64,000 bases of DNA from Pseudomonas plecoglossicida NBRC 103162 = DSM 15088 (GCF_000730665.1 NZ_BBIV01000002.1:124001-188000), one strand, 5' to 3'. Numbered from the stretch's first letter, positions 44,664 to 58,455 are shown. Program-made: numbers and translations. The notes: a model not told the origin generated them from the sequence alone.

Positions 44664-45839
44664 TTATGTCAAGAAATACTGCAGCAGGTCATTGAGGAAC
44701 AGCTGGCCGCGCGGCGTGGCCACCAACCGATCAGGTTCGACCTGCAGAAGGCCCTTTTGTTCGGCGGCGCGGCGCGCTTCGGCCAGTTGCGCCAGGGGCA
44801 GACCGGTACGCTGGGTGAACAGCTCGGCTTCCACCCCCTCGGTGAGGCGCAGGGCGTTCATCAGGAACTCGAACGGCAGCTCGTCGACCGGCAGCAGCTT
44901 CTCGCCAGCCTTGAAGGGCTTGGCCAGGTTCAGGTAGTCCTTCGGCAGGCGGGTCTTCCAGGTGCGCAGGATGCGGCCATCGGCAAAGGTCAGCTTGCCG
45001 TGGGCACCGGCGCCGATGCCGATGAAGTCGCCGAAGCGCCAGTAGTTGAGGTTGTGCCGTGCCGGTCTGCCGGGCTGGGCGTAGGCCGACACTTCGTACT
45101 GCTTGAAGTCATGCTCGGCCATCAGGGCCTGGCCAGCTTCCTGGATGTCCCAGAGGATGTCGTCTTCCGGAAGCTCCGGCGGCTGGTTCCAGAACACCGT
45201 GTTCGGTTCCACGGTCAGCTGGTACCACGACAGGTGCGTCGGCCCCAGGTCGATGGCCTGGCGCAGGTCGCCGAGAGCGTCGTCCAGCGACTGCTCGGTC
45301 AGGCCGTGCATCAGGTCCATGTTGAAGTTGTCGAAGCCGGCGGCGCGCGCCATGGCCGCTGCGCGGATGGCCTCGTCGCCATTGTGGATGCGGCCCAGCG
45401 CCTCGAGCTTGGCAGGCTGGAAGCTCTGCACGCCGATGGACAGCCGATTGATGCCCGTTTGCCGGTACGCCTTGAACTTCTCCTGCTCGAACGTGCCGGG
45501 GTTGGCTTCGAGCGTGATTTCGATGTCCGAAGCGAACGGAATGCGTGTTTCCACACCGCGCAACAGGCGTCCGAGGGCATTGGCGCTGAACAGGCTGGGC
45601 GTACCGCCACCGAAGAAGATCGACGAAATCGACCGACCCTGCACGGCCGCCAGTTCCTGGTCGAGGTCAGTCAGCAGGGCGTCGACATAAGCCTCTTCCG
45701 GCAGCTCGGGGCCGGCGGCGTGGGAATTGAAGTCGCAGTAAGGGCATTTGCGCACGCACCACGGAATGTGGATGTACAGCGCCAAGGGCGGCAGCGAGGT
45801 CAAGGCTACCGCGCCTGGTTGAGACAGCGTTGCGATCAT
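44664..45839 (-). CDS. hemW: Radical SAM heme chaperone HemW
   Basis: This 391-residue protein resembles coproporphyrinogen dehydrogenase HemN but belongs to the HemW group, which binds heme and helps insert it into target proteins. The radical SAM cluster cysteines are C28-VRK-C32-PY-C35 in [25 protein letters not shown] binds SAM. The extra first Cys of true HemN (CxxxCxxCxC) is absent, since the next residues are DF, which supports HemW. The start overlaps the rdgB stop (ATGA). Confidence 0.92.
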   Translation of the reverse strand: MIATLSQPGAVALTSLPPLALYIHIPWCVRKCPYCDFNSHAAGPELPEEAYVDALLTDLDQELAAVQGRSISSIFFGGGTPSLFSANALGRLLRGVETRIPFASDIEITLEANPGTFEQEKFKAYRQTGINRLSIGVQSFQPAKLEALGRIHNGDEAIRAAAMARAAGFDNFNMDLMHGLTEQSLDDALGDLRQAIDLGPTHLSWYQLTVEPNTVFWNQPPELPEDDILWDIQEAGQALMAEHDFKQYEVSAYAQPGRPARHNLNYWRFGDFIGIGAGAHGKLTFADGRILRTWKTRLPKDYLNLAKPFKAGEKLLPVDELPFEFLMNALRLTEGVEAELFTQRTGLPLAQLAEARRAAEQKGLLQVEPDRLVATPRGQLFLNDLLQYFLT

Positions 45840-46432
45840 GCCAGGCCCAAACGTTGACGTAGCAGGGCCATGGCGCGGGCGCGGTGGCTGAGCTGGTTCT
45901 TGTCCAGGGGCGCGAGGTCGGCGCTGGAGCAGTTGCGCTCAGGCACCCAGAACAGCGGGTCGTAGCCGAAGCCATGTTCGCCGCTGGCTTCGAACAGGAT
46001 GCGCCCCTGCCACAGGCCTTCGCAGAGAATCGGCAGCGGGTCATCGGCATGCCGCACCAGGGCCAGCACGCAGACGAACTGGGCGCCGCGTTGATCTTCC
46101 GGCACATCCTTGAGCGCTTCGAGCAACTTCGCATTGTTCGCTGCATCGCCCTTGCCGTTGGCATAGCGCGCCGAATAGATGCCCGGCGCGCCACCCAGGA
46201 AGTCCACGGCCAGGCCCGAATCGTCGGCCAGCGCCGGCAGGCCGGAAATGCGGGCCGCGTTGCGTGCCTTGAGAATCGCGTTCTCGACGAACGACAAGCC
46301 GGTTTCTTCAGGCTCGACCTGGCTGAACTCGCCGATCGAGCGCAGTTGCACCGACTGGCCGAGCATGGCCTGGAGTTCCTTGAGTTTGCCGGCGTTGTGG
46401 CTGGCCAATACGAGTTGCTGGAAATTCATCAT
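45836..46432 (-). CDS. rdgB: Non-canonical purine NTP pyrophosphatase (RdgB/HAM1)
   Basis: This 198-residue enzyme hydrolyses dITP, ITP and XTP to monophosphates, keeping deaminated purines out of DNA. Signature stretches are [18 protein letters not shown] (about 7-24), [23 protein letters not shown] (catalytic Asp region, about 67-89) and [15 protein letters not shown] (about 152-166). The start may be ATG 46432 or 46429, both overlapping the DUF4426 stop. Coupled to hemW downstream. Confidence 0.95.
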   Translation of the reverse strand: MMNFQQLVLASHNAGKLKELQAMLGQSVQLRSIGEFSQVEPEETGLSFVENAILKARNAARISGLPALADDSGLAVDFLGGAPGIYSARYANGKGDAANNAKLLEALKDVPEDQRGAQFVCVLALVRHADDPLPILCEGLWQGRILFEASGEHGFGYDPLFWVPERNCSSADLAPLDKNQLSHRARAMALLRQRLGLA

Positions 46433-46863
46433 TCGCCTGGGAACACTTCCTGGTTGAAGCTGAGTTTATTACTGACCCCGCCGGTTTCGACATTCAGGTT
46501 GAAGGTCAGCGTCTCGGCCTGATCGATCTTGAACTGGGCGATGTAGTAGATCGCCCCTTGGTCGGAAATCTGCTTGAACGACAGCGGGCTACTGCGTCCG
46601 GTGAGGTCCTCTACCGTGCCGCTGACCACCGCCATGGTGGGTTTGCTGGCCTTGAGCACGGCAACATTGAGCACACCCTGGTTCTTGCTGCGAGTAAGCC
46701 CCGTGGCGGCGGCGATATCCGGTTGCAGCATGCTCGAGGTGAAGGCGCTGTAGTGCACCGTCACGTCACCGAAAACTTCCTTGCGATCGGGCTTGGCGGC
46801 ATCGGCAGCCAGTACTGGCAGGGCCAGGCACAGGCTGATCAGGAACAGGGCTAGTCGACGCAT
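46429..46863 (-). CDS. DUF4426 periplasmic protein
   Basis: This 144-residue protein has a signal peptide ([19 protein letters not shown]) and a DUF4426 domain starting [19 protein letters not shown]. It is predicted to be a soluble, beta-rich periplasmic protein. ATG 46863 has GGAGGA upstream; the frame extends 28 codons further without support. It lies between metW and rdgB, a position conserved in Pseudomonas. No function known. Confidence 0.85.
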   Translation of the reverse strand: MRRLALFLISLCLALPVLAADAAKPDRKEVFGDVTVHYSAFTSSMLQPDIAAATGLTRSKNQGVLNVAVLKASKPTMAVVSGTVEDLTGRSSPLSFKQISDQGAIYYIAQFKIDQAETLTFNLNVETGGVSNKLSFNQEVFPGE

Positions 46864-46885
46864 GGTGCGATTCCTCCGGTGGGCG

Positions 46886-47506
46886 TCAGACCGCGAGCTG
46901 GTGCTCCTGCAGGCCAGGGCTGCTGACGCGATAAATGCCGATTTCACCTAGAAGATTAGGCCAAAGCCGGCCACCCCACCCGTTCCGGTGCAGGTGGTCG
47001 ACGGCCAGGCGGTCGAGCACCTTGGCGCGACGTTCGTGGCACAGCTCTTCGAAGTCGGCAAAGGTACAGAAGTGGATGTTCGGCGTGTTGTACCAGGTGT
47101 ACGGCATGAAGTCCGATACCGGCATGCGGCCTTTGGTCGCCAGGTACCAGCGGCAGCGCCAGTGGCCAAAATTGGGGAAGGTGATGATGCACTGGCGACC
47201 CACCCGCAGCATCTCGTCGAGAATGCGGTCAGGGTACTCCACGGCCTGCAGGGCCTGGGTCATGATCACCACGTCGAAGCTGTTGCTGGCGAAGTTGCCC
47301 AGGCCCTTGTCGAGGTCCTGCTCGATCACGTTGACGCCCTTGGCCACGCAGGCGGCGATATTGTCGGCGTCGATTTCCAGGCCGTAGCCGGTGACCTGCT
47401 TGCGATCGCGCAGCGAAGCCAGCAGCTCGCCACTGCCGCAGCCCAGGTCGAGTACCCGGCTGCCGGCGGGAATCCAGTCGTGGATGATTTCCAGATCGGC
47501 TCTCAT
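46886..47506 (-). CDS. metW: Methionine biosynthesis protein MetW
   Basis: This 206-residue protein has a SAM methyltransferase-like fold with VLDLGCGSGELLASLRDR (about 19-36). It is the usual partner of MetX, needed in several bacteria for full homoserine acyltransferase activity. The start lies seven bases after the metX stop, giving a metX-metW operon. The biochemical role (activator, or an enzyme in its own right) is not settled from sequence. Confidence 0.94.
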   Translation of the reverse strand: MRADLEIIHDWIPAGSRVLDLGCGSGELLASLRDRKQVTGYGLEIDADNIAACVAKGVNVIEQDLDKGLGNFASNSFDVVIMTQALQAVEYPDRILDEMLRVGRQCIITFPNFGHWRCRWYLATKGRMPVSDFMPYTWYNTPNIHFCTFADFEELCHERRAKVLDRLAVDHLHRNGWGGRLWPNLLGEIGIYRVSSPGLQEHQLAV

Positions 47507-47513
47507 GCTGTCC

Positions 47514-48653
47514 TCAGATGGCGATGCGGTTCATGTAGTTCGAGAAGCCCTGCACGTAGCGAGGCGTCGGGATCAGGAAGGCGTCGTGCCCGTAGGGCGA
47601 GTCGATCTCCAGATAACAGACGTTCTTGCGTGCGGCCATCAGCGCATCGACGATCTCGCGCGAGCGTGCCGGGGAGAAGCGCCAGTCGGTGGTGAAGGAC
47701 ATGATGCAGTAGTCTGCCGTGACGTGGGCCAGGGTCGCGGAAAGGTCGCCGCCATTGGCCGCGGCCGGGTCGAAGTAGTCCAGCGCCTTGGTCATCAGCA
47801 GGTAGGTGTTGGCGTCGAAGCGGCCGGAAAACTCTTCGCCCTGGTAGCGCAAATAGCTCTCGACCTGGAATTCGACGCTGTGGAAGTCGTAGTTGAGCTT
47901 GTCGCTCTTGAGCTCACGGCCGAATTTCTCGCCCATCGAGTCGTCCGACAGGTAGGTGATGTGGCCGACCATGCGCGCCAGCATCAGGCCGCGCTTGGGA
48001 ACCACGCCCTGGTCCTGGAACGAGCCGCCGTGGAACTCCGGGTCGGTCAGGATGGCCTGGCGCGCCACTTCGTTGAAGGCGATGTTCTGGGCCGACAACT
48101 TGGGGGCCGAGGCAATGTCGACGCAATGGCGCACACGGTCCGGGTAAGTGATGGTCCACTGCAGTGCCTGCATGCCGCCCAGGCTGCCACCGACCACGGC
48201 GGCCCACTGCTGGATACCCAGACGGTCGGCCAGGCGCACCTGGCTGCGCACCCAGTCTTCCACGGTCAGTACCGGGAAGTCTGCGCCATAGGGTTTACCG
48301 GTGGCTGGGTTGATGCTGCTCGGACCGGTGCTGCCGTTGCAGCCGCCGAGGTTGTTCAGGCTGACCACGAAGAAGCGGTTGGTGTCGATCGGCTTGCCAG
48401 GGCCGATGCAGCTGTCCCACCAGCCCGGCTTGCGGTCGGTGGCGGCATGGTAGCCTGCGGCATGGTGATGGCCGGACAGGGCATGGCAGATGAGCACGGC
48501 ATTGCTCGCGCTGGCATTCAGGCTGCCATAGGTCTCGTAGACCAGTTCGTAGCTCGCCAGGGAGCGGCCACAGGCCAGGGCCAGCGGTTCTTCGAACCGG
48601 GCAGTTTGCGGTGTTACCAGACCGACGGAATCTTCGGGAAGGACAGTGGACAT
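47514..48653 (-). CDS. metX: Homoserine O-acyltransferase MetX
   Basis: This 379-residue alpha/beta-hydrolase-fold enzyme activates homoserine for methionine synthesis by transferring an acyl group. The nucleophile elbow is [12 protein letters not shown] (Ser about 160). [13 protein letters not shown] is the family's conserved N-terminal motif. The Asp lies near [13 protein letters not shown], and the catalytic His in [13 protein letters not shown] (about 350-362). Pseudomonas MetX proteins have been reported to use succinyl-CoA instead of acetyl-CoA. The sequence alone does not let me decide. A long perfect hairpin lies just upstream. Confidence 0.95.
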   Translation of the reverse strand: MSTVLPEDSVGLVTPQTARFEEPLALACGRSLASYELVYETYGSLNASASNAVLICHALSGHHHAAGYHAATDRKPGWWDSCIGPGKPIDTNRFFVVSLNNLGGCNGSTGPSSINPATGKPYGADFPVLTVEDWVRSQVRLADRLGIQQWAAVVGGSLGGMQALQWTITYPDRVRHCVDIASAPKLSAQNIAFNEVARQAILTDPEFHGGSFQDQGVVPKRGLMLARMVGHITYLSDDSMGEKFGRELKSDKLNYDFHSVEFQVESYLRYQGEEFSGRFDANTYLLMTKALDYFDPAAANGGDLSATLAHVTADYCIMSFTTDWRFSPARSREIVDALMAARKNVCYLEIDSPYGHDAFLIPTPRYVQGFSNYMNRIAI

Positions 48654-48694
48654 CGACCCTGCTCACGCTTGACGGAGGCGTAAGTCTAAAGAGC

Positions 48695-48736
48695 GCTACC
48701 CCCAGCGGCAAGCGAAGGCTTGCCGCTGGGGGTAGC
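48695..48736 (-). terminator. Long perfect hairpin between yggT and metX
   Basis: Arms of 18 bases (GCTACCCCCAGCGGCAAG and its exact complement) around a six-base loop, 42 bases upstream of metX and four bases past the yggT stop. The T-run is weak (CTCTTT), so it may be a yggT terminator or a metX leader structure. Confidence 0.6.
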
Positions 48737-48740
48737 GGGG

Positions 48741-49334
48741 TCAGATCATCCGCCACAGTTCCTGTGGCATGCCGGCATAGGCGGCCAGCGGTGGCATGAC
48801 GAACGACTGGAGCACCTGGATCGCCAGGAAGGCGAAGATCGGCGAAATGTCCATGCCGCCCAGGTTCGGCACAATGCGCCGGAACGGTGCCAGCACCGGT
48901 TCGCTGATCTGGTAGGCAAGCTCCGCTGCCGGGTTGTGGCTGTTCGGCGCGACCCAGGAGACGATCACCATGACGATCATCGCCACCCAGAAAATCTTCA
49001 GGAACAGCGAGGTGATGCCGATGATTGCCCACATCAGCAGGTGCAGGATGTCGCCGAAGGTGCCGTAGGTGACCATCAGCACGAAGCCCATCAGCAGGGC
49101 CTGGATGACGACCGCCAGCAGCAGCGACGAGGTGTCCAGGCCGCCCACGCTGGGGATGATCCGGCGGATCGGCTTGAGCAGTGGCTGGGTGGCGCGTACG
49201 GCGAACTGGCACAGCGGGTTGTAGAAGTTGGCCTTCACCAGCTGCAGCACGAAGCGCAGCAGGACGATCACCAGGTACAGGCTGACCAGGGTTTGCACCA
49301 CGAAGATCGCGGCGCCTGACAGTGCATTCATCAA
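48741..49334 (-). CDS. YggT-family membrane protein
   Basis: This 197-residue inner-membrane protein carries two YggT repeats, each with a pair of hydrophobic helices and the pattern VAPNSHNPAAELAYQISEPVLAP / FAVRATQPLLKPIRRIIP. It follows proC by seven bases in a yggS-proC-yggT run widely conserved in bacteria. Possible roles in osmotic or membrane homeostasis are suggested for the family but not proven. Confidence 0.92.
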   Translation of the reverse strand: MMNALSGAAIFVVQTLVSLYLVIVLLRFVLQLVKANFYNPLCQFAVRATQPLLKPIRRIIPSVGGLDTSSLLLAVVIQALLMGFVLMVTYGTFGDILHLLMWAIIGITSLFLKIFWVAMIVMVIVSWVAPNSHNPAAELAYQISEPVLAPFRRIVPNLGGMDISPIFAFLAIQVLQSFVMPPLAAYAGMPQELWRMI

Positions 49335-49341
49335 GAACTCC

Positions 49342-50160
49342 TTATTTGCCCAATTGCTCGGCCAGCTCGGCAGAACGCCTGGCCGCAGCCTCCAGCGCCT
49401 GCTCGACGATGGCTTCGAATCCGTTGCCCTGGAACGACTTGATCGCCGCCTCGGTGGTGCCGGCTGGCGAGGTGACGCGGCGGCGCAGCTCGGCGGCGTC
49501 GACGTCGCTGGCCACCGCCATGTGTGCAGCGCCCAAGGCCGTCTGCAGTGTCAGTTGCGAGGCGGTTTCGCGCGGCAGGCCGAGCTTTTCACCGGCAGCG
49601 GTCATGGCTTCGATCAGCAGGAAGAAATAGGCCGGGCCGCTGCCGGAGACAGCAGTGACGGCATCGAGCTGTTGCTCCTGTTCCAGCCACAGGGCGGTGC
49701 CGACGGCCGACAGCAATTGCTCGGCTTGCTGGCGTTGTTCGCCGGAAACCTCGGCGGTTGCGTACAGGCCGCTGACGCCTTGGCGCAGCAGGGCCGGGGT
49801 GTTGGGCATGCAGCGCACGACCGGGCGGGCACCGAGCCAGGCTTGCAGGCTGGCGCAGGTGATGCCGGCGGCGATGGAAACGATCAGCTGGCCGTCCTGC
49901 AGGCTGGGCTGCAGGGCCTGGCAGACGGCTTTCATCACTTGCGGCTTGACTGCCAGGACGATCACATCGGCATCGGCGATGGCGCTGGCATTGTCTTCGA
50001 ACGCTTCGATTCCGTGCTCGGCCTGCACCCGGGCGCGGGCTTCGGCGCCCGGGTCGCTGGCGCGGATCTGCGCTGCGTCCAGGCCTTGGGCACGCAGGCC
50101 GCCGATCAGGCTGGCGGCCATGTTGCCGGCGCCGATAAAGGCAATACGTGTCTTGCTCAT
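49342..50160 (-). CDS. proC: Pyrroline-5-carboxylate reductase
   Basis: This 272-residue enzyme makes proline from pyrroline-5-carboxylate with NAD(P)H. The N-terminal dinucleotide motif is IAFIGAGNMAASLIGGL (about 6-22). VIVLAVKPQVM and VRCMPNTPALLRQGVSGLY follow, then the C-terminal substrate region AVSGSGPAYFFLLIEAM (about 168-184) and RRRVTSPAGTTEAAI. It is downstream of yggS, 38 bases away, and upstream of yggT on the same strand. Confidence 0.97.
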   Translation of the reverse strand: MSKTRIAFIGAGNMAASLIGGLRAQGLDAAQIRASDPGAEARARVQAEHGIEAFEDNASAIADADVIVLAVKPQVMKAVCQALQPSLQDGQLIVSIAAGITCASLQAWLGARPVVRCMPNTPALLRQGVSGLYATAEVSGEQRQQAEQLLSAVGTALWLEQEQQLDAVTAVSGSGPAYFFLLIEAMTAAGEKLGLPRETASQLTLQTALGAAHMAVASDVDAAELRRRVTSPAGTTEAAIKSFQGNGFEAIVEQALEAAARRSAELAEQLGK

Positions 50161-50198
50161 GTCAGGTCCTTGAGGGAAAGAGTGAGTAAAGCATGGAA

Positions 50199-50885
50199 TC
50201 AGACGGGGCCGTAGTTGCGGGCACCGAACAGGGCGGTACCGATACGTACCCAGGTCGCGCCCTGTGCAATCGCGGCTTCCAGGTCGTGGCTCATGCCCAT
50301 GGACAAGGTGTCCAGGCCGAGATTCAGGCCCTGCTGCAACTGCCGCAGGCTGGCGAAGGCCGCTTCCTGCTCGGCACGGTCGTCGGTCGGCTCGGGAATC
50401 GCCATCAGCCCGCGCAGGCGCAGGTTCGGCAGTGCGGCCACGGCGTTGGCCAGTGCCGGCAGGTCGGCCGGCGCGCAGCCCGACTTGCTGTCTTCGCCGC
50501 TGACATTCACCTGAAGGCAGATGTTCAGCGGGGGCAGCCCGGCGGGGCGCTGTTCGGACAGGCGTTGGGCGATCTTCAGGCGGTCCACGGAATGTACCCA
50601 GTCGAAATGTTCGGCAATCGCTTTGGTCTTGTTCGACTGAATGGGGCCGATGAAGTGCCAGATCAAGGGCAGGTCGACCAGCTCGACTTGTTTGGCCAGT
50701 GCTTCCTGCAGGTAGTTTTCACCCACATCGCGCACGCCGGCGGCATGGATTTCGCGAATGGCGCTGGCCGGTTTGGTCTTGCTCACCGCCAGCAACTGGA
50801 TGCTGGCCGGGTCGCGTCCAACGGCCCGGGCCGCGCTGTCGATGCGCGCAGAAAGGGCGGAAAGGTTGTCTGCTATGGTGGACAT
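50199..50885 (-). CDS. yggS: PLP homeostasis protein (YggS/PROSC family)
   Basis: This 228-residue TIM-barrel protein binds pyridoxal phosphate and keeps PLP and amino acid pools balanced. The PLP Lys is in IQLLAVSKTKPASAI (about 36). DVGENYLQEALAKQ and IWHFIGPIQSNKTKAIAEHF follow, and LSMGMSHDLEAAIAQGATWVRIG (about 198-220) binds the phosphate. It starts the yggS-proC-yggT run and is divergent from pilT. Confidence 0.95.
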   Translation of the reverse strand: MSTIADNLSALSARIDSAARAVGRDPASIQLLAVSKTKPASAIREIHAAGVRDVGENYLQEALAKQVELVDLPLIWHFIGPIQSNKTKAIAEHFDWVHSVDRLKIAQRLSEQRPAGLPPLNICLQVNVSGEDSKSGCAPADLPALANAVAALPNLRLRGLMAIPEPTDDRAEQEAAFASLRQLQQGLNLGLDTLSMGMSHDLEAAIAQGATWVRIGTALFGARNYGPV

Positions 50886-50950
50886 TGATCGATGCCGTCG
50901 GCTCTGGGGTCTGCGGCATTCTACCTGCTTGATGGCCTTTGGGGAGTCTC

Positions 50951-51949
50951 ATGGACGTGACCGACCTGCTGGCCCGGGCTGTGGAGGCAGGGGCGAGCGA
51001 CCTGCACCTGGCTGCGGGCGAAATACCGATGCTGCGCCTGGATGGCGAGTTGCAGCGGCTGGACCTGCCGTGCCTGCAGCCTGCTGCGTTGAACGATGGC
51101 ATGGCGCCTCTGCTCGACGAGGGGCGGCGCCAGTGCTGGGAAAAGGGTGATGAGCAGGATCTGGCCCTGGAGCTGGCGCCATTGGGACGCTTTCGTCTCA
51201 ATCTGTTTCGCCAGTTGAATGGCCCTGCGGCGACCTTTCGCCTCATTCCCAGGCGCATCCCTACACTGGGTGAGCTGGCACTGGAAGAAGTGTATCGAGC
51301 TATTGCGCGGTATACCGATGGGCTGGTCCTGATCGGGGGGCCAACCGGCAGCGGCAAGTCCAGCACCTTGGCGGCCCTGATCGATCAGCTCAATCGTGAG
51401 CGCTGTCTGCACATCATCACCCTCGAAGACCCTGTGGAAGTTATCCACAGCGGTCAGCGCAGCCTGGTCAACCAACGCGAGATCGGCCGACACTGCCGGG
51501 ACTTTTCCCAGGGCTTGCGCAGTGCGCTGCGTCAGGACCCGGATGTGATCATGATCGGCGAGTTGCGAGATCTCGAGACGATACGCCTGGCGCTGCGGGC
51601 GGCGGAAACGGGGCACCTGGTGCTGGCAACGGTGCATACGCGCTCGGCGGTGAGCAGCATCGACCGTCTGGTGGATGTGTTTGCGGCAGAGGAAAAGCCA
51701 TTGGTACGGGCCATGTTGGCGGAGTCGCTGCGCATGGTGGTGGCGCAGGTGCTGGTCAAGCGTGGGGGTGGTGGGCGGGTGGCGGCGAGGGAAGTGCTGG
51801 TGGCGACGCCGGCTGTGCGCAACCTGATTCGCGAGGGGCGTATGGCGCAGTTGTGTTCGGTGATGCAGGCGGGGGCGGCGGAGGGGATGCTGACGATGGA
51901 AGGGGCGATGAAACAGCTGAAGAGCGAAGGGCTGATTGAGCTTGGGTGA
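50951..51949 (+). CDS. pilT: PilT-type twitching motility ATPase
   Basis: This 332-residue hexameric ATPase powers pilus retraction. The N-terminal domain begins DLLARAVEAGASDLHLAAGE. Walker A is GGPTGSGKSSTLAALI (about 130-145). The Asp box IITLEDPVEVIHSGQ and Walker B DPDVIMIGELRDLETI (about 195-210) follow, then the His box ATVHTRSAVSSID. The usual form is HTNSA; here Arg replaces Asn. No pilU follows. The nearest other pilus gene is pilM at the right edge of the window. ATG 50951 follows GGGGAGTCTC. Confidence 0.9.
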   Translation: MDVTDLLARAVEAGASDLHLAAGEIPMLRLDGELQRLDLPCLQPAALNDGMAPLLDEGRRQCWEKGDEQDLALELAPLGRFRLNLFRQLNGPAATFRLIPRRIPTLGELALEEVYRAIARYTDGLVLIGGPTGSGKSSTLAALIDQLNRERCLHIITLEDPVEVIHSGQRSLVNQREIGRHCRDFSQGLRSALRQDPDVIMIGELRDLETIRLALRAAETGHLVLATVHTRSAVSSIDRLVDVFAAEEKPLVRAMLAESLRMVVAQVLVKRGGGGRVAAREVLVATPAVRNLIREGRMAQLCSVMQAGAAEGMLTMEGAMKQLKSEGLIELG

Positions 51950-51956
51950 AGGCTGC

Positions 51957-52022
51957 TGGCCCTATCGCCGGCAAGCCGGCTCCTACAGGTCCCTGTCGGA
52001 GCCGGCTTGCCGGCGATAGGGG
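51957..52022. repeat. Inverted REP pair
   Basis: REP copies at about 51957-51989 and 51992-52022, nearly touching, between the convergent pilT and NlpC/P60 genes. Confidence 0.85.
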
Positions 52023-52030
52023 CGGCGCGA

Positions 52031-52660
52031 TCAGCGCTTGGCCAGCGCCAGCTGCTGCTGTTCCTTCGGCAACACCCGCTTGGCAACCACATAATGCTTC
52101 TGCCAGTAAGGCTTGCTCAGGTTGTCGATGCTCACCCGCTTGCCGCGACGCGGTGCGTGGATGAAGCGGTCGTTGCCCAGGTAGATGGCAACGTGGTTGA
52201 CCCGTCGGCTCTTGATGTTGAAGAAGATCAGGTCGCCTGGCTTGAGATCGCTCTTGGCCACCTTCACCCCATGACCCTGGGCCATGGCGTTGGAGGTGCG
52301 CGGCAAGTCGACGTCAGCCACGTCGTTGAAGGCGTACTTGACCAGCCCGCTGCAGTCGAAGCCCTTTTTCGGGCTGCTGCCCCCCCAGACATACGGGGTG
52401 CCGAGCACGTTGACGGCGCGGCTGAGCACGTCGCTGCTCTGCTTGGGCGACATCGCGGCGACGGCAGGCAGGTTGTGAGCCTTGGCCGAAGCGGTCTGGC
52501 GTGCGCGCAGCGTGGTCTGTTTGACCGGTGCATGTTTCACCTGCGTGTTGCTGGTGTAGCCGGTGAAACCATTTGGAAGACGTTGCTCACGGTTGGTGGC
52601 GTGGGCGGCCAGGGGCAATAATAGACAGAGGGTCAGCCATGTCTTGAACAAAGGCGGCAT
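52031..52660 (-). CDS. NlpC/P60-family (C40) peptidoglycan peptidase
   Basis: This 209-residue exported protein has a signal peptide (MPPLFKTWLTLCLLLPLAAHA) and a C-terminal NlpC/P60 domain (about 80-195). The catalytic Cys lies in KKGFDCSGLVKYAF, the His in RVNHVAIYLGNDRF, and a further polar residue in FIHAPRRGKRV. Such enzymes cleave peptide stems of the cell wall. The linker after the signal is basic. Encoded alone; convergent with pilT. Confidence 0.9.
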   Translation of the reverse strand: MPPLFKTWLTLCLLLPLAAHATNREQRLPNGFTGYTSNTQVKHAPVKQTTLRARQTASAKAHNLPAVAAMSPKQSSDVLSRAVNVLGTPYVWGGSSPKKGFDCSGLVKYAFNDVADVDLPRTSNAMAQGHGVKVAKSDLKPGDLIFFNIKSRRVNHVAIYLGNDRFIHAPRRGKRVSIDNLSKPYWQKHYVVAKRVLPKEQQQLALAKR

Positions 52661-52829
52661 AGATGAAGCTCTTTATGAATGTTTTATGTGTGTTGGCGGG
52701 CAACTTTATAACAGCTTTTTGATCACTTTTTGATCCGTTGGTCGATTGTCATGCTGCCATACGTCGGTCGGCGCCAGAAAAGTCACATTTTTTTTTAGAA
52801 AATTTTTGGATAACCCAAGAGGGCTACGA

Positions 52830-53249
52830 ATGAACAGTTATCAACAAGGAGTGCCGCATCACGACACCCACAGCAAGGTGATCGGCTACCTGCTGTGGAT
52901 CTTCGGGTTCACCGGCTCGCACCGGTTCTACTACGGCAAGCCCATCACCGGAACGATCTGGTTCTTCACCCTGGGCCTGCTCGGCATCGGCTGGCTGATC
53001 GACCTGTTCCTGATTCCGTCGATGGACCGCGAGGCTGACCTGCGTTTCCAGTCAGGGCGTATCGACTACAACATCGCCTGGATCCTGCTGACCTTTCTCG
53101 GCATCTTTGGTGCGCACCGGCTGTACCAGGGCAAATGGATCAGCGCGATCATCTACTTCTTCACCGGCGGCCTGTTCCTGGTGGGGGTGCTGTATGACTT
53201 CTGGACGCTGAACGGACAGGTCTCCCAAGCCAACGCCGAGCGCCGCTGA
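52830..53249 (+). CDS. TM2-domain membrane protein
   Basis: This 139-residue protein has two TM2-type units: KVIGYLLWIFGFTGSHRFYYGK with TIWFFTLGLLGIGWLIDLF, and WILLTFLGIFGAHRLYQGKW with IIYFFTGGLFLVGVLYDFW. Each pair of helices is joined by the conserved Gly-His-Arg-Phe/Leu-Tyr-x-Gly turn. ATG 52830 has AGAGGG six bases upstream. The upstream 170 bases are AT-rich, with a direct repeat TTTTTGATC, and probably hold the promoter. Function unknown. Confidence 0.88.
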   Translation: MNSYQQGVPHHDTHSKVIGYLLWIFGFTGSHRFYYGKPITGTIWFFTLGLLGIGWLIDLFLIPSMDREADLRFQSGRIDYNIAWILLTFLGIFGAHRLYQGKWISAIIYFFTGGLFLVGVLYDFWTLNGQVSQANAERR

Positions 53250-53254
53250 GGCAG

Positions 53255-53292
53255 AAAAAAGGCCTTGTCGCATCGAGCGGCAAGGCCTTTTT
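53255..53292. terminator. Bidirectional terminator between TM2 and SPOR genes
   Basis: AAAAAAGGCCTTG / CAAGGCCTTTTT arms with a 13-base loop, A-run left and T-run right, between two convergent stops. Confidence 0.88.
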
Positions 53293-53294
53293 CA

Positions 53295-53993
53295 TTACTG
53301 GCGGGTTTGTCGCTGTTGCAGCAGCAAGTTGCTGAAGCCTGCGCCTGCCAGCTGCTTTTGCGCACCGGTAAGCTGTTCGCGGTTGCTGAACGGGCCGACC
53401 AGCACGCGGTACCAGGTTTCATCCTTGACCGTCCCCGATTCGACCTTTACCGCCTGGCCAAGCAGGATGATCTGCGCACGAACCTTGTCGGCATCCGCCT
53501 GCTTGCGGAACGAACCCGCCTGCAGGAAGAACTGCGTGGTCGCCGCCGGCTTGATCACCGGTGGTGCCGGAGGCGGCGTCTGCCCCAGCAGTGCAGCCTG
53601 GGCGCGGGCGGTGTCGATCTTCGCAGCTTCTGCCGGGGTGACCGGGGTTACCGGTTGGGCTGGCACGGGCGGCGTTTTCTCAGGTACCGCCTCTGGCGGA
53701 ACAATGACCTCGGACTCCGGCAGCAGCGTATAGAAGTCGTACTTCGGCTTCACCGGCTGCTGTGGCGTGGCAGGCGTGGATTTGCTGGCCTCGGTCACCT
53801 TCTCCGGTTTCTGCTGCTCGGGCTTGGTGCGCTGGATGTCGCCACCGCCAGGTTCGAGCTTCATCAGAAAGACGATGAAGGCGCCGACGGTAAGGCCGAC
53901 CGCCAACCATACCCAGCCGGGAATCGGCTGTTTGGCCGGTGCCTGGGTGCGGCTTGCGCCGCGCTTGGGTGCTGGTTTTTTCTTGGCAGCCAA
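53295..53993 (-). CDS. SPOR-domain protein (FtsN-like)
   Basis: This 232-residue protein has a basic cytoplasmic start (MAAKKKPAPKRGASR), one membrane helix (about 26-45), a Pro/Thr-rich periplasmic linker, and a C-terminal SPOR domain (about 150-225, FFLQAGSFRKQADADKVRAQ to YRVLVGPFSNREQL) that binds denuded septal glycan. The only usable start in frame is a TTG at 53993, placed just after the argS stop. No ATG occurs before the membrane helix. The short cytoplasmic tail and linker suit a small FtsN homologue. Co-transcribed with argS. Confidence 0.87.
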   Translation of the reverse strand: MAAKKKPAPKRGASRTQAPAKQPIPGWVWLAVGLTVGAFIVFLMKLEPGGGDIQRTKPEQQKPEKVTEASKSTPATPQQPVKPKYDFYTLLPESEVIVPPEAVPEKTPPVPAQPVTPVTPAEAAKIDTARAQAALLGQTPPPAPPVIKPAATTQFFLQAGSFRKQADADKVRAQIILLGQAVKVESGTVKDETWYRVLVGPFSNREQLTGAQKQLAGAGFSNLLLQQRQTRQ

Positions 53994-53994
53994 C

Positions 53995-58070
<4,076 letters not shown>

Positions 58071-58237
58071 GCGGAAGATCTCGGAGGGCGTTTCAAAGAC
58101 TGGCGAGCCTAGCAGACGACGGTCGGTGCAAGCGACAACTTGCGTTGGCCTCATGCTCTGGTATTATTCGCCGCCTAATTACGTGCGGTATTCAACAATT
58201 GGTGTTGGGTGGCGGCACGCAGCTCGAGGAAGTGACC

Positions 58238-58453
58238 ATGAAAGCAGATATTCATCCGAACTACGAAGTAGTTGCAGTCACCTGCAGCTGCGGCAACAAG
58301 TTTGAAACCCGTTCGACCCTGGGCAACATCCTGGCGATCGACGTTTGCAACCTGTGCCACCCGTTCTACACCGGTAAGCAGAAAGTTCTGGACACCGGTG
58401 GTCGCGTACAGAAGTTCGCCGACCGCTTCGGCATGTTCGGTACCAAGAAGTAA
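58238..58453 (+). CDS. rpmE: 50S ribosomal protein L31 (zinc-binding type)
   Basis: This 71-residue ribosomal protein has zinc-binding Cys16, Cys18, Cys37 and Cys40 (VTCSCG and CNLCHP). This marks the C+ type, expressed when zinc is sufficient. GAGGA lies seven bases upstream of ATG 58238. Its terminator lies downstream, inside the start of the nuclease gene. Divergent from priA. Confidence 0.97.
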   Translation: MKADIHPNYEVVAVTCSCGNKFETRSTLGNILAIDVCNLCHPFYTGKQKVLDTGGRVQKFADRFGMFGTKK

Positions 58454-58455
58454 TC

